A stretch of 64,000 nucleotides of DNA from Plotosus lineatus (GCA_024760905.1 CM045734.1:44886064-44950063); one strand, 5' to 3'; positions 21,753 to 31,696 are shown, numbered from the stretch's first letter. Made by a program: numbers and translations. The notes: generated from the sequence alone by a model not told the origin.

Positions 21753-21858
21753 CAACAACTAACTTTCATGGTAACAATGTATAATAAATGTTACTGTGTA
21801 TTTTTGCTAATGCTATGGTTTTATGTATGTATGATGTATGTGTATTTGTATATACATA

Positions 21859-22820
21859 CAGACGCTCCCTGACTTACATTTTAGTTCGGTTCTGGACGGC
21901 CGAACGTAAGGTGAAAAAAACCCCGCAAGTTCTTACTGTATGTTCCAGTGACGTATGATGTTCATACTGTACTATACATCCATAAATGCCATTACTGTAT
22001 CTCATAAAACACCCCTAAATCAATTATTATAAACATAACATTGTAAAATAATATCAAATATATCAAATAATATCAACATTAATTTCAAATAAATTAAATT
22101 CAAGCAAAATGATTTCAAATAGATAAATTTTAATTAAATTCACTCATCAAATAACATATACAGTATCAAATATAACCTTTAACATTCTCTGTGATGCGAT
22201 CTTTCTGCTTGTAAATGGTTCCAATGGTCGACGGATGGTAACTTTACATGAAGCTGAGCAGGGTCACTTTACATGAAGCTTAAAACAGCCAATCAACACT
22301 TACAATATGTGAGGCGCTCAACTGAAAGTAGTTCACTTGCTTGTGCTTGAGACAAAGCGTGGTCGATGGAGCCATTTGGAAGAAACGTGCAACGGTCGCA
22401 TATTTTTCAACAGCATCAATTTTCTTGTTAATAGTCATCTTCGTTTCTAACAAGATGGCTTACCACTTTTTCTGATTACCACTATCACTACTAAGCTTAC
22501 GCTTCTGACCAACCATATTTGCTTAGGGTTACAAAAGTCCGCAAAACAGTGTAAACACAAAGATCACAGAGACGACATCTTAACACAAGGGTAACATGCA
22601 GTGAACTGGGAAGAAGGAGGAGCACGTTCAGTCTGTCGTTTGTAAACAATGGCCGCAGCGTCATGCGTAGGTAGCATATTACGTCAGCGTACTACGTAGG
22701 TACGTCTCATACTACAGAGAGCACGCTAAACTCAAAATTTGATGTAATTTGTTTGTTTTGTTTTTTCTTTTTTAAATGTAAAATCGAAAAATACATAAAA
22801 CGAATGAACGTAAAGTGGGG

Positions 22821-22826
<6 letters not shown>
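21859..22826 (-). mobile_element. Family B element with an insertion in the transposase remnant
   Basis: Left end CAGACGCTCCCTGACTTACA after TA; right end GTGGGGGTGTCTATA merges into (TA)n. The transposase start is still recognisable on the minus strand, but about 137 bp lie between two copies of TCGACCA (GTCGACGGATGG near 22227 and GGTCGATGGAGCC near 22362). It is an intermediate between the copy at 12013 and the copies lacking transposase. Confidence 0.85.

Positions 22827-22911
<85 letters not shown>
22827..22911. repeat. (TA)n microsatellite
   Basis: About 43 TA units directly at the end of a family B element, whose target is TA. Confidence 0.95.
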
Positions 22912-22916
<5 letters not shown>

Positions 22917-23603
22917 AACTTTAACAAATAGAGTATTTTAACTGAGATGGCTCTAGATTTCTTTACTTACTAAAAAGTAATTACACAAAATATATATTGT
23001 CAGGTGGAAAGCTAGAGCTACAATATAGGTAGCAGCAGTTATTTTCTGCTCAGTCAACTGAACACCTCTGCCAACAGCATATGAAAGAGGATCATTTGTT
23101 TGGGAGCCACAGTTTGTGGTGTCCCCTGATTATTTCAGGCATTCCTTGTTTGCCTCTTTCCTTTCTAGAGGAATCAACATACAAGTCAAGACAGACCTCC
23201 TCTTATCTCTATATCTCTGGTTCACTCATTCTGAAGCCTGTGGCCATGAGAATGTTTAGTTCAGTAAGTCTATATGTCACTAAAGGACAAAGGACAAGCA
23301 GCAGTATAAATCATCTCTCTTTTTATGCAGTGGACCCTAAAGGGTTAGCATAGATTGGCAGTCAGTTAAAAAGGAAACACACTGGGTCCATTTGAGGTGT
23401 ATAGTGTATAGTGAGATAATGCTTTATAGATGGAATCACTAGAAAAAAACCTGAAAAGTAAATAAACACTGCTGTTGAGGTGGCTCATAAGCACTTTTTT
23501 AAAGACTCAACACTGTAACTCGCACGCAAATACATTTATTTCAGTACACTAGTGGCACAGCGGTTAAGGCTTAAGGTAGTGGAACACTGTTATGACCTTA
23601 AAG

Positions 23604-23604
<1 letters not shown>
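22912..23604. other. Unassigned stretch
   Basis: No family recognised. The 90-codon frame at 23081-23353 (+) shows no domain. Confidence 0.3.

Positions 23605-23672
<68 letters not shown>
23605..23672. repeat. (TA)n microsatellite
   Basis: About 33 TA units abutting the hairpin repeat. Confidence 0.95.
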
Positions 23673-23676
<4 letters not shown>

Positions 23677-23830
23677 AGAAATAAAGGACAGGACAAAGAC
23701 TTTCTATTGAAACTTCATTTTCATTTTCAATAGAAAGTCTTTGTCCTGTCCTTTTATTTCTACTTATATTTGCTCTACGAAAAAGTATTGAGCACTCTCT
23801 TATGGAAGGATCTACTCAGAAAATTCTCTC
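23673..23830 (+). mobile_element. Hairpin-bearing fragment of a Penelope-like repeat
   Basis: 23673-23712 and 23725-23765 are inverted copies (one extra T in the right arm) around a 12-nt loop. The right arm continues TTTGCTCTACGAAAAAGTAT and GAGCACTCTCTTATGGAAGG, which also occurs at 39511-39605 next to a hammerhead ribozyme motif. The shared sequence defines one repeat family; the link to Penelope-like elements comes from the ribozyme. The surrounding DNA on both sides is (TA)n. Confidence 0.6.
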
Positions 23831-23835
23831 TCTCG

Positions 23836-23837
<2 letters not shown>

Positions 23838-23900
<63 letters not shown>

Positions 23901-23901
23901 A
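23838..23901. repeat. (TA)n microsatellite
   Basis: Follows a short (TC)n, with one TTTATATATATAAATA variation at its right end. Confidence 0.95.
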
Positions 23902-24099
23902 ATAAATGAATGTCCATTAATATATTGATTATAAAAGCTGTCTGTTCAATACTGATGATGAAACAGATATTGGATGGCTGCAGTCACAATATCTTTGCTG
24001 CCGATGACATTTCCTTGAAAGTTGCAGTGTCTTAACCTAACATTTGCTTCATCAATACTCTGGTACCCCTTCAGGAATCACCATCTTATCGTGGCAGAG

Positions 24100-25050
24100 G
24101 ATTTTGCATGTCCTAATACCTTAGAAGCTATATTGGTGGGGGCATTATGCCCCTGGTAGGGTCTCCCAAAGCAAGCAGGTCCTAGGTGAAGATCCAGCCA
24201 AAGCGTGGTTCAAAAGACTCCTACATGGAGAAACATATAAGGTCACAGTTGACCTTGCTGAGACACAAGTCACCGGGGTCTCCCTGGAGCCAGGACTAGG
24301 GGAGAGCTCAAAGGCAAGTGCCTGGTGGTCAGGCTTCTGCCCAGCTGGGTTCAACCCAAAAAGGAGACATTTAAAGAAATCCTCAATCCCATCAACATGC
24401 CCTCTGTGGAAGAACAAGACTCTGGTACCTTAAGCAAGAGTCCATCCATCACTGGGGCTGACGTAGTCAAAAAGCTCCTTGGCGGTCAGGATCCAGGGAT
24501 GGATGAGATCTGCTGTGAATATTTCATGGCTCTGTCTTGACTGTCTTGGTTGGCACGTCTCTGCAATATCGAGTGGTCACTGCAGGCCATACCACTGGAT
24601 TGACAAATTGGGGTGGTAGTACCTCTTTTTAAAAAGGAGGACCGGAAAGAATGTTCCATGTCTATGCAGGAAAGTCTATGCAGGGGTACTGGAGAGAAAG
24701 ATTCAACTGATGGTTGAACCTCAGATTCAGGAGGAACAATTTCGTCCTGGCCACGGCACTCTTAACCAGCTCTATACACTCCAAAGGATCCTGGAGGGGG
24801 GCTAGGAGTTTACCTAATCTGTCCATGTGTGTTTTGTGGATTTAGAGAAGGCTTTCGATTATGTCCCTCGGGCTATCTTGTAGGGCGTGCTCCAGGAGTA
24901 TGGTGTACTGGATCCGTTGCTCCAAGCCATTTGGTCTCTGTATCACTGGAGCCAGAGTTTGGTCCGCATTGGTAACAACAGGTCGAGTTCGTTTACAGAG
25001 AGGGTTGGAATCTACCAATGCTGTCCTTTGTCACTGATTCTATTCATTGT
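24100..25050 (+). mobile_element. LINE-Y fragment: 5' region joined to reverse transcriptase remnant
   Basis: The part up to about 24345 has the GC-rich 5' look of a widespread fish non-LTR element (GGGGGCATTATGCCCCTGG, GGAGCCAGGACTAGGGG). It then passes abruptly into RT-region coding sequence. Broken translation shows DLEKAFDYVPRA near 24844, the RT motif with a catalytic Asp, followed by GVLQEYGVLDPLLQAIWSLY and CCPLSLILF, equivalent to the usual GCPLSPxLF. Stops and frameshifts are frequent and no FADD box remains. The clade is unresolved. The fragment ends in a (GGA)n tract at 25063-25091. Confidence 0.75.
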
Positions 25051-25156
25051 TTTTATGGAAAGAGGAGGAGGAGGAGGAGGAGGAGGAGGAGAATTCTGTG
25101 CATGTGTACGACACAAATTCCAGCGAGGAAAGGCTCGAAGTGAGCTCCCACAAGAC

Positions 25157-25416
25157 CAGTGCTTCTCAAATAGTGGGGACCCTGGGGAACATGCTTTTTT
25201 GCCATACTGCACTAGAATTAAGTGTAATTGCCATCCTCTACCATAGGTAGCGATAGTGCTCTCACTGCATTGCCAATGGTGTAAGGGAAAAGCACAGAGC
25301 AAACGCTATGAAGTGCAGTAAACACTATTTACAGTTGTGTGCGGGGTACTGGGACTGGGACATGATTTTTTTTTCTTCCTATAGGGGGCATCACAGAAAA
25401 TAATTGAGAAGCACTG
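25157..25416 (+). mobile_element. hAT-like MITE with 8-bp target duplication
   Basis: Termini CAGTGCTTCTCAAATAGTG and TAATTGAGAAGCACTG form an inverted repeat. Target copies are CACAAGAC at 25149-25156 and CACAAGGC at 25417-25424 (7 of 8 identical). Interior matches at 3898-4050 and, reversed, at 38858-39163. Ends of this kind are known from Tip100/Zaphod-type hATs; that subgroup is my inference. Confidence 0.88.
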
Positions 25417-25424
25417 CACAAGGC

Positions 25425-25499
25425 ATTCTTGAAGCGCGACGATTGAAGCTTGTATCATGAAAAATTAATTATTAAAGACACTTGGAAGTCAAGGTACCA

Positions 25500-25505
<6 letters not shown>
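25425..25505 (+). mobile_element. Terminal fragment of element family H
   Basis: GAAGCTTGTATCATGAAAAAT followed by CAAGGTACCACTGT, as at 4131-4181. The hAT-like MITE lies just upstream, so this may be the host element into which it jumped. Confidence 0.4.

Positions 25506-25562
<57 letters not shown>
25503..25562. repeat. (TA)n microsatellite, left of the LINE
   Basis: About 29 TA units immediately before the LINE 5' end; a comparable tract follows its 3' end. Confidence 0.95.
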
Positions 25563-25564
<2 letters not shown>

Positions 25565-25683
25565 GCAGCCGTGAGGGGGGGGCACAAACCAGTGTCTCTC
25601 CCTCACGCCGGTCCCAAGCCCGGATAAATGCAGAGGGTTGCGTCAGGAAGGGCATCCGGCGTAAAACAAATGCCAAATAAACT

Positions 25684-26334
25684 ATGCGAATCACAAGAAA
25701 GGATGACATACCGGATCGGTCGAGGCCCGGGTTAACAACGACCGCCATCAGTGCCGTCAACCAACAGGGTGCTGATGGAAATTGGACTACTGTTGGTCGA
25801 AGACGCCGAAGAAGGAGAGGCGGGAGGCGTGTCCGTTGCCAGAGAGAGAAGAGGAAAGGCATGAGTCTAGGACTGAAAGTAGGGACTTTGAATATTGGAA
25901 CTATGACAGGAAAAGGTAGAGAGCTGGCAGACATGATGCAGAGGAGGAAGGTGGACATACCGTGTGTTCAGGAGACCAGGTGGAAAGGTCGCAAGGCTAG
26001 AAGCATAGGAGCAGGGTTTAAGCTGTTTTATCACGGTGTGGATGGGAAGAGAAATGGAGTAGGAGTCATCTTGAAGGAGGAGTTTGCCAGGAATGTTCTA
26101 GAAGTGAAAAGAGTGTCAGACAGAGTGATGAGTCTCAAGTTAGAAATTAAAGGTGTGATGGTCAATGTTGTTAGTGCTTATGCCCCACAGACAGGATGTG
26201 AGCGAGAAGAGAAGGAGAGATTCTGGAGGGAGTTAGATGAAGTGATGCAGAGTACCCCAGAGGTGAAAGAGTGGTCATTGGGGCAGACTTCAATGGACAT
26301 GTTGGTGCAGGAAACAGAGGGGACGAGGAAGTGA
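25684..26334 (+). pseudogene. LINE polyprotein, N-terminal and endonuclease part
   Basis: Open for 216 codons from an ATG that begins 47 bp after the conserved GGGTTGCGTCAGG. Residues 39-57 are very basic (run of Arg), possibly nucleic acid binding. Then come endonuclease motifs: GTLNIGTM (67-73), CVQETRWKG with the catalytic Glu (about 96), NGVGVIL (123-129) and VSAYAPQTG (162-170). The frame shifts near 26252; in the next frame IGADFNGHVG, the Asp-Asn motif, follows. It would nick target DNA in an active element. The stop here is a result of the frameshift. Confidence 0.85.
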
Positions 26335-26343
26335 TGGGTAGGT

Positions 26344-26973
26344 TTGGTATCCAGGACAGGAACGCATGAAGGACAGATGTTGGTAGATTTTGCAAAAATG
26401 ATGGAAATGGCTGTGGTGAATACTTTCTTCCAGAAGAGAGAGGAGCATAGGGTGACTTATAAAAGTGGAGGTAGGAGCACACAGGTAGACTACATCTTGT
26501 GCAGGCGATGTAATTTAAAGGAAGTCAGTGACTGCAAAGTAGTAGCGGGTGAGAGTGTTGCCAAACAGCATAGGATGGTGGTGTGCAGGATGATGCTGAT
26601 GGTGAGGAAGGTGAAGAAGGCAAAGGCAGAGCAGAAGACAAAGTGGTGGAAGCTGAAAAATGAAGAGTGTCGGGTTGTCTTCAAGGAGGAGTTGAAACAG
26701 GCTTTGGGTGGTCAGGAAGTGCTTCCAGATGACTGGACAACTACAGCGAATGTGATCAGGGAGACAGGTAGGAGAATACTTGGTGTGTCATCTGGAAGGA
26801 AAGTAGATAAGGAGACTTGGTGGTGGAATGAGGAAGTGCAGGAGTGTGTACAAAGGAAGAGATTAGCTAAGAAGAAGTGGGACATTGACAAAACCGAAGA
26901 GAGTAAACAGGAGTACAGGGAGACACAGCGTAAGGCAAAGGTAGCAGTGTCAAAGGCCAAACAGAGCGTTTGA
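26344..26973 (+). pseudogene. LINE polyprotein, endonuclease end and linker
   Basis: 209 codons. Starts in a frame different from its predecessor because of a second shift near 26360. TYKSGGRSTQVDYILCRR (residues 38-55) is the last endonuclease block with its Asp. The remainder is a basic linker (KKAKAEQKTKWWKLK, KRLAKKKWD). It ends at a premature TGA at 26971; the expected continuation AFDDLYARLESKE is readable in another frame immediately after, and another shift lies near 27013 before the reverse transcriptase frame. Confidence 0.82.
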
Positions 26974-27024
26974 TGACTTGTATGCTCGGTTGGAAAGTAA
27001 GGAGGAGAAAATGATTTATACAGG

Positions 27025-28677
27025 TTGGCACAGCAGAGAAATAGAGCTGGGAAGGATGTGCAGCAAGTTAGATTGATAAAGGACAGAGAGGGAAATGTAT
27101 TGACTGATGACAGAAGTGTGCTGGGAAGATGGAAAGAGTACTTTGAAGAGCTGATGAATGAGGAAAATGAGAGAGAAAAAAGAGTAGAAGAGGTTGCCAT
27201 TGAGGAGCAGGAAGTAGCAAAGATTAGTAAGGGTGAAGTGAGGAGGGCATTGAAGAGGATGAAGAATGGAAAGGCAGTTGGTCCTGATGACATACCGGTG
27301 GAGGTATGGAAGTGTCTAGGAGAGGTAGCAGTAGATTTTCTGACAAGAACATTTAACAAGGTCTTAGAGAGTGAGAGGATGCCAGAGGAATGGAGGAGAA
27401 GTGTGCTGGTGCCCATTTTTAAGAACAAGGGAGACGTGCAGAGTTGTGGCAACTACAGAGGGATAAAGTTGATGAGCCATACGATGAAGTTATGGGAAAG
27501 AATAGTGGAAGCTAGACTAAGGGCAGAAGTCAGCATTTGTGAACAACAGTTTGGTTTCATGCCCAGAAAGAGCACCACAGATGCAGTGTTTGCCTTGAGG
27601 ATGTTAATGGAGAAATACAGAGAAGGTCAGACGGAGCTGCATTGTGCCTTTGTGGATCTGGAGAAAGCATATGACAGGGTGCCGAGAGAAGAACTGTGGT
27701 ATTGCATGAGGAAGTCTGGAGTGGCAGAGAAGTATGTTAGAGTGGTGCAGGACATGTATGAGAGATGTAAGACAGTGGTGAGGTGTGCTGTCGGTGTGAC
27801 AGAAGAGTGCAAGGTGGAGGTGGGACTGCATCAAGGGTCAGCTCTCAGCCCCTTCTTGTTCGCTATGGTGATGGACAGGCTGACAGACGAGGTTAGACAA
27901 GATTCCCCATGGACTATGATGTTTGCAGATGACATTGTAATCTGTAGTGAGAGCAGAGAACAAGTGCAGGAAAATCTAGAGAGGTGGAGGTATGCCCTGG
28001 AAAGGAGGGGAATGAAGATTAGCCTCAGTAAGACAGAATACATGTGCATGAATGCCAAGGACCAAAGAGGAACAGTGAGATTACAGGGAGCAGAGATAAG
28101 AAAGGTGGAGGATTTTAAGTACTTAGGCTCAACAATACAGAGCAATGGAGAGTGTGGAAAAGAGGTGAAGAAGCGTGTGCAGGCAGGTTGGAATGGTTGG
28201 AGAAAAGTGTCCGGTGTGATGTGTGATAGGAGGGTATCGGCAAAAATGAAAGGAAAAGTGTACAAGACGGTGTTGAGGCCAACGATGCTGTATGGGTTAG
28301 AAACAGTGGCCCTGGGGAAAAGACAGGAGGCAGAGTTGGAGGTAGCAGAGATGAAAATGTTGAGGTTCTCTTTGGGAGTAACGAGGATGGATAGGATTAG
28401 GAATGAGCACGTCAGAGGGACAGCACATGTAAGACGTTTTGGAGACAAAGTCAGAGAGGCTAGATTGAGATGGTTTGGACATGTACAGAGGAGGGATAGT
28501 GAGTATATTGGTAATAGGATGCTGAGGCTGGAACTACCAGGCAAAAGGCCTAGAGGAAGACCAAAGAGACGATTCATGGATGTGGTAAAGGAGGACATGA
28601 AGGTCGTTGGTGTAAGAGAAGAAGATGCAAAGGATAGGGTGAGATGGAGGCAGATGATTCGCTGTGGCGACCCCTGA
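27025..28677 (+). CDS. LINE reverse transcriptase and C-terminal domain, open frame
   Basis: 550 codons without a stop. It would synthesise cDNA from LINE or SINE RNA at a nicked target. Fingers: NGKAVGPDDIPVEVWK (81-96) and NYRGIKLM (143-150). Palm: FVDLEKAYDRVP (209-220, catalytic Asp 211), LHQGSALSPFLF (268-279), FADD (300-303, catalytic Asp pair), SKTEYM (335-340) and FKYLGST (364-370). The C-terminal domain includes YGLETV, the RLRWFGHVQRR block, GKRPRGRPKRRFMD and ends RCGDP. The ATG used here is only the first in the frame; the real protein would have begun far upstream, so this is a remnant of a polyprotein. The stop codon lies in the 3' segment shared with SINE-H. Its intact frame suggests young age. 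Confidence 0.88.
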   Translation: MAQQRNRAGKDVQQVRLIKDREGNVLTDDRSVLGRWKEYFEELMNEENEREKRVEEVAIEEQEVAKISKGEVRRALKRMKNGKAVGPDDIPVEVWKCLGEVAVDFLTRTFNKVLESERMPEEWRRSVLVPIFKNKGDVQSCGNYRGIKLMSHTMKLWERIVEARLRAEVSICEQQFGFMPRKSTTDAVFALRMLMEKYREGQTELHCAFVDLEKAYDRVPREELWYCMRKSGVAEKYVRVVQDMYERCKTVVRCAVGVTEECKVEVGLHQGSALSPFLFAMVMDRLTDEVRQDSPWTMMFADDIVICSESREQVQENLERWRYALERRGMKISLSKTEYMCMNAKDQRGTVRLQGAEIRKVEDFKYLGSTIQSNGECGKEVKKRVQAGWNGWRKVSGVMCDRRVSAKMKGKVYKTVLRPTMLYGLETVALGKRQEAELEVAEMKMLRFSLGVTRMDRIRNEHVRGTAHVRRFGDKVREARLRWFGHVQRRDSEYIGNRMLRLELPGKRPRGRPKRRFMDVVKEDMKVVGVREEDAKDRVRWRQMIRCGDP

Positions 28678-28713
28678 AGGGAAAAGCCGAAAGGAAAAGA
28701 AGAAAGGAAAAGA

Positions 28714-28810
<97 letters not shown>
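28714..28810. repeat. (TA)n(TG)n microsatellite, right of the LINE
   Basis: TA to about 28771, then TG. Together with 25503-25562 it brackets the LINE. Confidence 0.95.
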
Positions 28811-28811
<1 letters not shown>

Positions 28812-29446
28812 GTACATGTGTTTCTTTATTTCTTTATATACTATAGCTGAAAGTTTACATTAAGCTCTTTTGAATTCTTTTTAGTGATCTTTTAAGATAC
28901 ATTCTATAGCCATGTGTTGTAAGAAGTCCAGGTAATGTCATCATTAAATCACATAGCAAAACATGCTGTTTAATGCCATGGAATGCTGAAAAATATACTA
29001 GCAAAAGTTCAGGTGGGACCATCTCATTATAGTGTCGGACATTTCGAAGGCTTTTGAAATATCCCTAAGCAGAAAGATATGAACAACCTTTATTGGTAAT
29101 GATTGGTCCAGGCTTTGAAGAATATCCCAGCAGAGGTAAGAGAAAAAAGCCTCTGGCAAATGACCCATGGTTTTCCGGAGCATTCTGTACTGTTTAACTT
29201 CCTCCTAACTGGAGACAGACTTTTGTAAAGAAATGCTGACCTGAAAGTAATAATGTGGTTGAATAGTTGTTGGCAGTTAAATGAATACTTTTTTCCTTTT
29301 TGATAAATAATTTAATTTCTTTCACTATTTCATTTTTGTTTTGTTTGTACAGGAAAGTCTTTGTCGAACTTTTGTACCTAACAACAATACACACAAAATA
29401 AGTAAACCTGTACTGCTGTAATGTATTTTTACAGGTAATAAGAAAG
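28811..29446. other. Unassigned stretch
   Basis: Nothing recognised; no credible exon. Confidence 0.3.
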
Positions 29447-29448
29447 TA

Positions 29449-29796
29449 CAGTGGACCCTCACTACTTCATGCTTCATTTTCTGTGGCCTCAGTGCATTGT
29501 AGGTTTTTCAAAAATATGCATTTAAAAATAAAAAAAAAATTAAAAATAAGGAAATTAAGAAAAAAATAGGAAAAGGAGTATTGAAAATGCTGCACAACAA
29601 GGCCAATGATGCAAAAAAAAAGCAAAAAAAAAAAAACTGAAAACAAACAAAAGCAAAAAAAACAACCCAAAACCCCCCAGCATAACTACTTACATTTTTA
29701 TGTGAGGTGCGCAGACGTCGATCCTTCTTCGTGGAAATCGGCAGTCACGGGGGGGGTTCTCGGTCCCCATTAACCGCGGAAAGTGATTAATCCCTG
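29449..29796 (+). mobile_element. Family A MITE, shortened
   Basis: CAGTGGACCCTCACTACTTC after TA, ending AAAGTGATTAATCCCTG before TA. About 350 bp; the central part after TTATGTGAGGTGCGC is deleted and goes straight to the GACGTCGATCCTTCTTCG right block. Confidence 0.87.
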
Positions 29797-29799
29797 TAT

Positions 29800-30672
29800 A
29801 AGCAGTGCAATAATTCTGTAAATAATTTTCCATTGTTTAAGAATGAACTGAATATTAAAATCCACTCGTAAAGATGAGCTGATGGCCTGCTGCAATGGTT
29901 TCTAAAACTGAGAGTGTGAAGTGCAGAACTTAAGCTTCTTCAAGCTTAATGAGAGGTGGAGAATGCTGTATTGCCTTAGGATCTGAGATGTTTCTTTTCC
30001 ATTTTGGAAAAGTCTGGCTTCTGTAGCATCTGAAATCAACTCAGGATGAGCCTGCTCATATGACTCTAAAATACTTTAATGCACATTTCACCCCAAAGTC
30101 TGGTTTGCATGCCACACTCAGGCAGGTTTTAGCACAGCTCCTGAGCAGGGTCCATAGGCATGGAAAATTGCCCCCAAAATACCCACCCCAATCATGTCAT
30201 CAATAAAAAACATATTTAGTATTAAAAAATGAGACTGAAACCCAAAAAGAGCCTCATACAATTCAGGATTACAAATGTTTTTAAATAAAGGGAATATGAT
30301 CACTCATTCTAAAGATATTATCATTTCTGTCTTCATATTCATATTCATGTTAATGCTATTAATGATCGATTATTAATTCGAGTGTGTCATAGGGACGTCG
30401 AGCAATTTGCATAAGACTTGTGGAGGACCAAAGATGAGATTATCACATTTCAGACTGGCTGACTATAGGCCTTCCTCAGTTCATGGGTCCAAAACCCCAG
30501 TGGAACCTCAGACCCCTGATTTTTTACTCCACAGTATCAATAGGGAGATCAATAGGGAAATCTCAGTAATTGACAGCTGTTATTGGAGGTCGTCTCAGGC
30601 ATGGTTTAGTTGGACATGGGTAGGGTACACATCAGTGTGCTCACTAACAGATTTAAATCACATGCACTTTTC
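29800..30672. other. Unassigned stretch
   Basis: No recognised repeat. The frame at 30407-30694 (+) runs into the neighbouring SINE and is not credible. Confidence 0.3.
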
Positions 30673-30985
30673 ATTCATTCATTCATTTGCTTGACAACCA
30701 CTTAATCCAACTAGGCTTGCGGGGAGCCTGGGGACTATCTCTCTGGGCAAAGGCAGGGCGCCTACAGAACAGTGTGCCAGTCCATCACAAGGTAACTGCA
30801 ATTTGATACAGCCAGTTAGCCTAATGAGTATGTCTCTATATTGTTGGAGGAAACCAGAGTACCCTGAGAAAACCCACACAAGCACAGGGAGAACATGAAC
30901 ACCACACAGATATACCTTCACCATTGAGGTGACCGGAACCCAGGATCCTACTGCCATTCTAATCACTACACAACTGTGTTCACCG
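30673..30985 (-). mobile_element. SINE-L, worn
   Basis: From (ATTC)n tail through CACTTAATCCAACTAGGCTT, GTGCCAGTCCATCACAAGG, GAGAAAACCCACACAAGCAC to AATCACTACACAACTGTG. Confidence 0.82.
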
Positions 30986-31231
30986 GGTGAATAACCGGTT
31001 AAGTAAATAGCAGTGGGCAAGGCTACAGAATGTTCACTCAGTGTTGGCTGCCTCCATGAAAATCATTTCATACATGCAGCACAACTTACTGAAAATCACT
31101 ACATTGCATAATTGATATGGTTGAATAACACGTGTTTAGCAAGAGAATGACAAAAATGAACATCAAAAAGAAAAGCATAACTTTCTAAACATAGTTTGAC
31201 TGAAACTATGACTGAAACATACAATTACATG

Positions 31232-31438
31232 TACATGGTATGGTAGGCCTCCGTCAGTCCCGAAGGACTATGGCTGCGCTCTGGCTGGTATCCCGGCTGG
31301 TGATACTCCCCAGTGCACAGAGCCCGGGTAGGGAGTAATGAGGGACAGGCTGTTACCCAAGCAGCAAGTCCCCCGTCTCGGCGCCACCGGAAGGATCCAA
31401 TGGAAAGGCAAGTGCCGATACAACTGGGTTCCGGTGCC
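31232..31438. repeat. GC-rich segment of unknown repeat
   Basis: Sharply GC-rich between AT-rich flanks, starting GGTAGGCCTCCGTCAGTCCC and including GTTACCCAAGCAGCAAGTCC and ATCCAATGGAAAGGCAAG. It looks like a fragment of a dispersed fish repeat, but I cannot name it and it occurs once here. It ends at the boundary of a SINE-L copy. Confidence 0.4.
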
Positions 31439-31439
31439 G

Positions 31440-31648
31440 TTGCAGGAGAGAATCTACGGTCAATTTAGAACAGCCAATTAACCTACAGTGCACGTCTTTG
31501 GATTGCGGGAGGAAACCGGAGCACCCGGAGGACACAAGCACGGGGAGAACATGCAAACTCCACACAGAAACGCCCAGGCCGGGAATTGAACCCGGGCCTT
31601 CTTGCTGTGAGGCGGACATGCTAACCACTATGCCACCGTGCTGCCTAA
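31440..31648 (-). mobile_element. SINE-L, 5' part
   Basis: A well-preserved head on the minus strand: GGCATAGTGGTTAGCATG, CCGGGTTCAATTCCCGG, then the GGTGCTCCGGTTTCCTCC block. The tail is missing beyond the CTGTTCTAAATTGACCG point. Confidence 0.87.
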
Positions 31649-31649
31649 T

Positions 31650-31691
<42 letters not shown>

Positions 31692-31696
31692 CACAC

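Larger units (their letters stand above)
25563..28713 (+). mobile_element. Near full-length RTE-like LINE
   Basis: About 3.15 kb: a roughly 120-bp 5' UTR with GC-rich start (GTGAGGGGGGGGCACAAACC), an AP-type endonuclease region, a reverse transcriptase and a C-terminal domain, then a 3' UTR of about 35 bp ending in AAAGGAAAAGAAG. Short 3' ends of GAA/AAG repeats and one endonuclease-RT polyprotein are typical of RTE-clade elements; it may be the fish Expander group, but I cannot verify that. The endonuclease half has at least three to four frameshifts, so the copy is inactive in cis. 5'-truncated copies occur at 5687, 33677, 49532, 52027 and 63420. Confidence 0.88.

Noticed and set aside
26712..27452. 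Minus-strand frame of 246 codons
   Set aside because: Antisense shadow of the LINE; Ser/Leu/Phe-rich composition arises from the purine-rich coding strand.
27831..28817. Long minus-strand open frame of 328 codons
   Set aside because: It is antisense to the LINE reverse transcriptase and includes translated (TA)n and (CA)n. The sense frame has all RT motifs.
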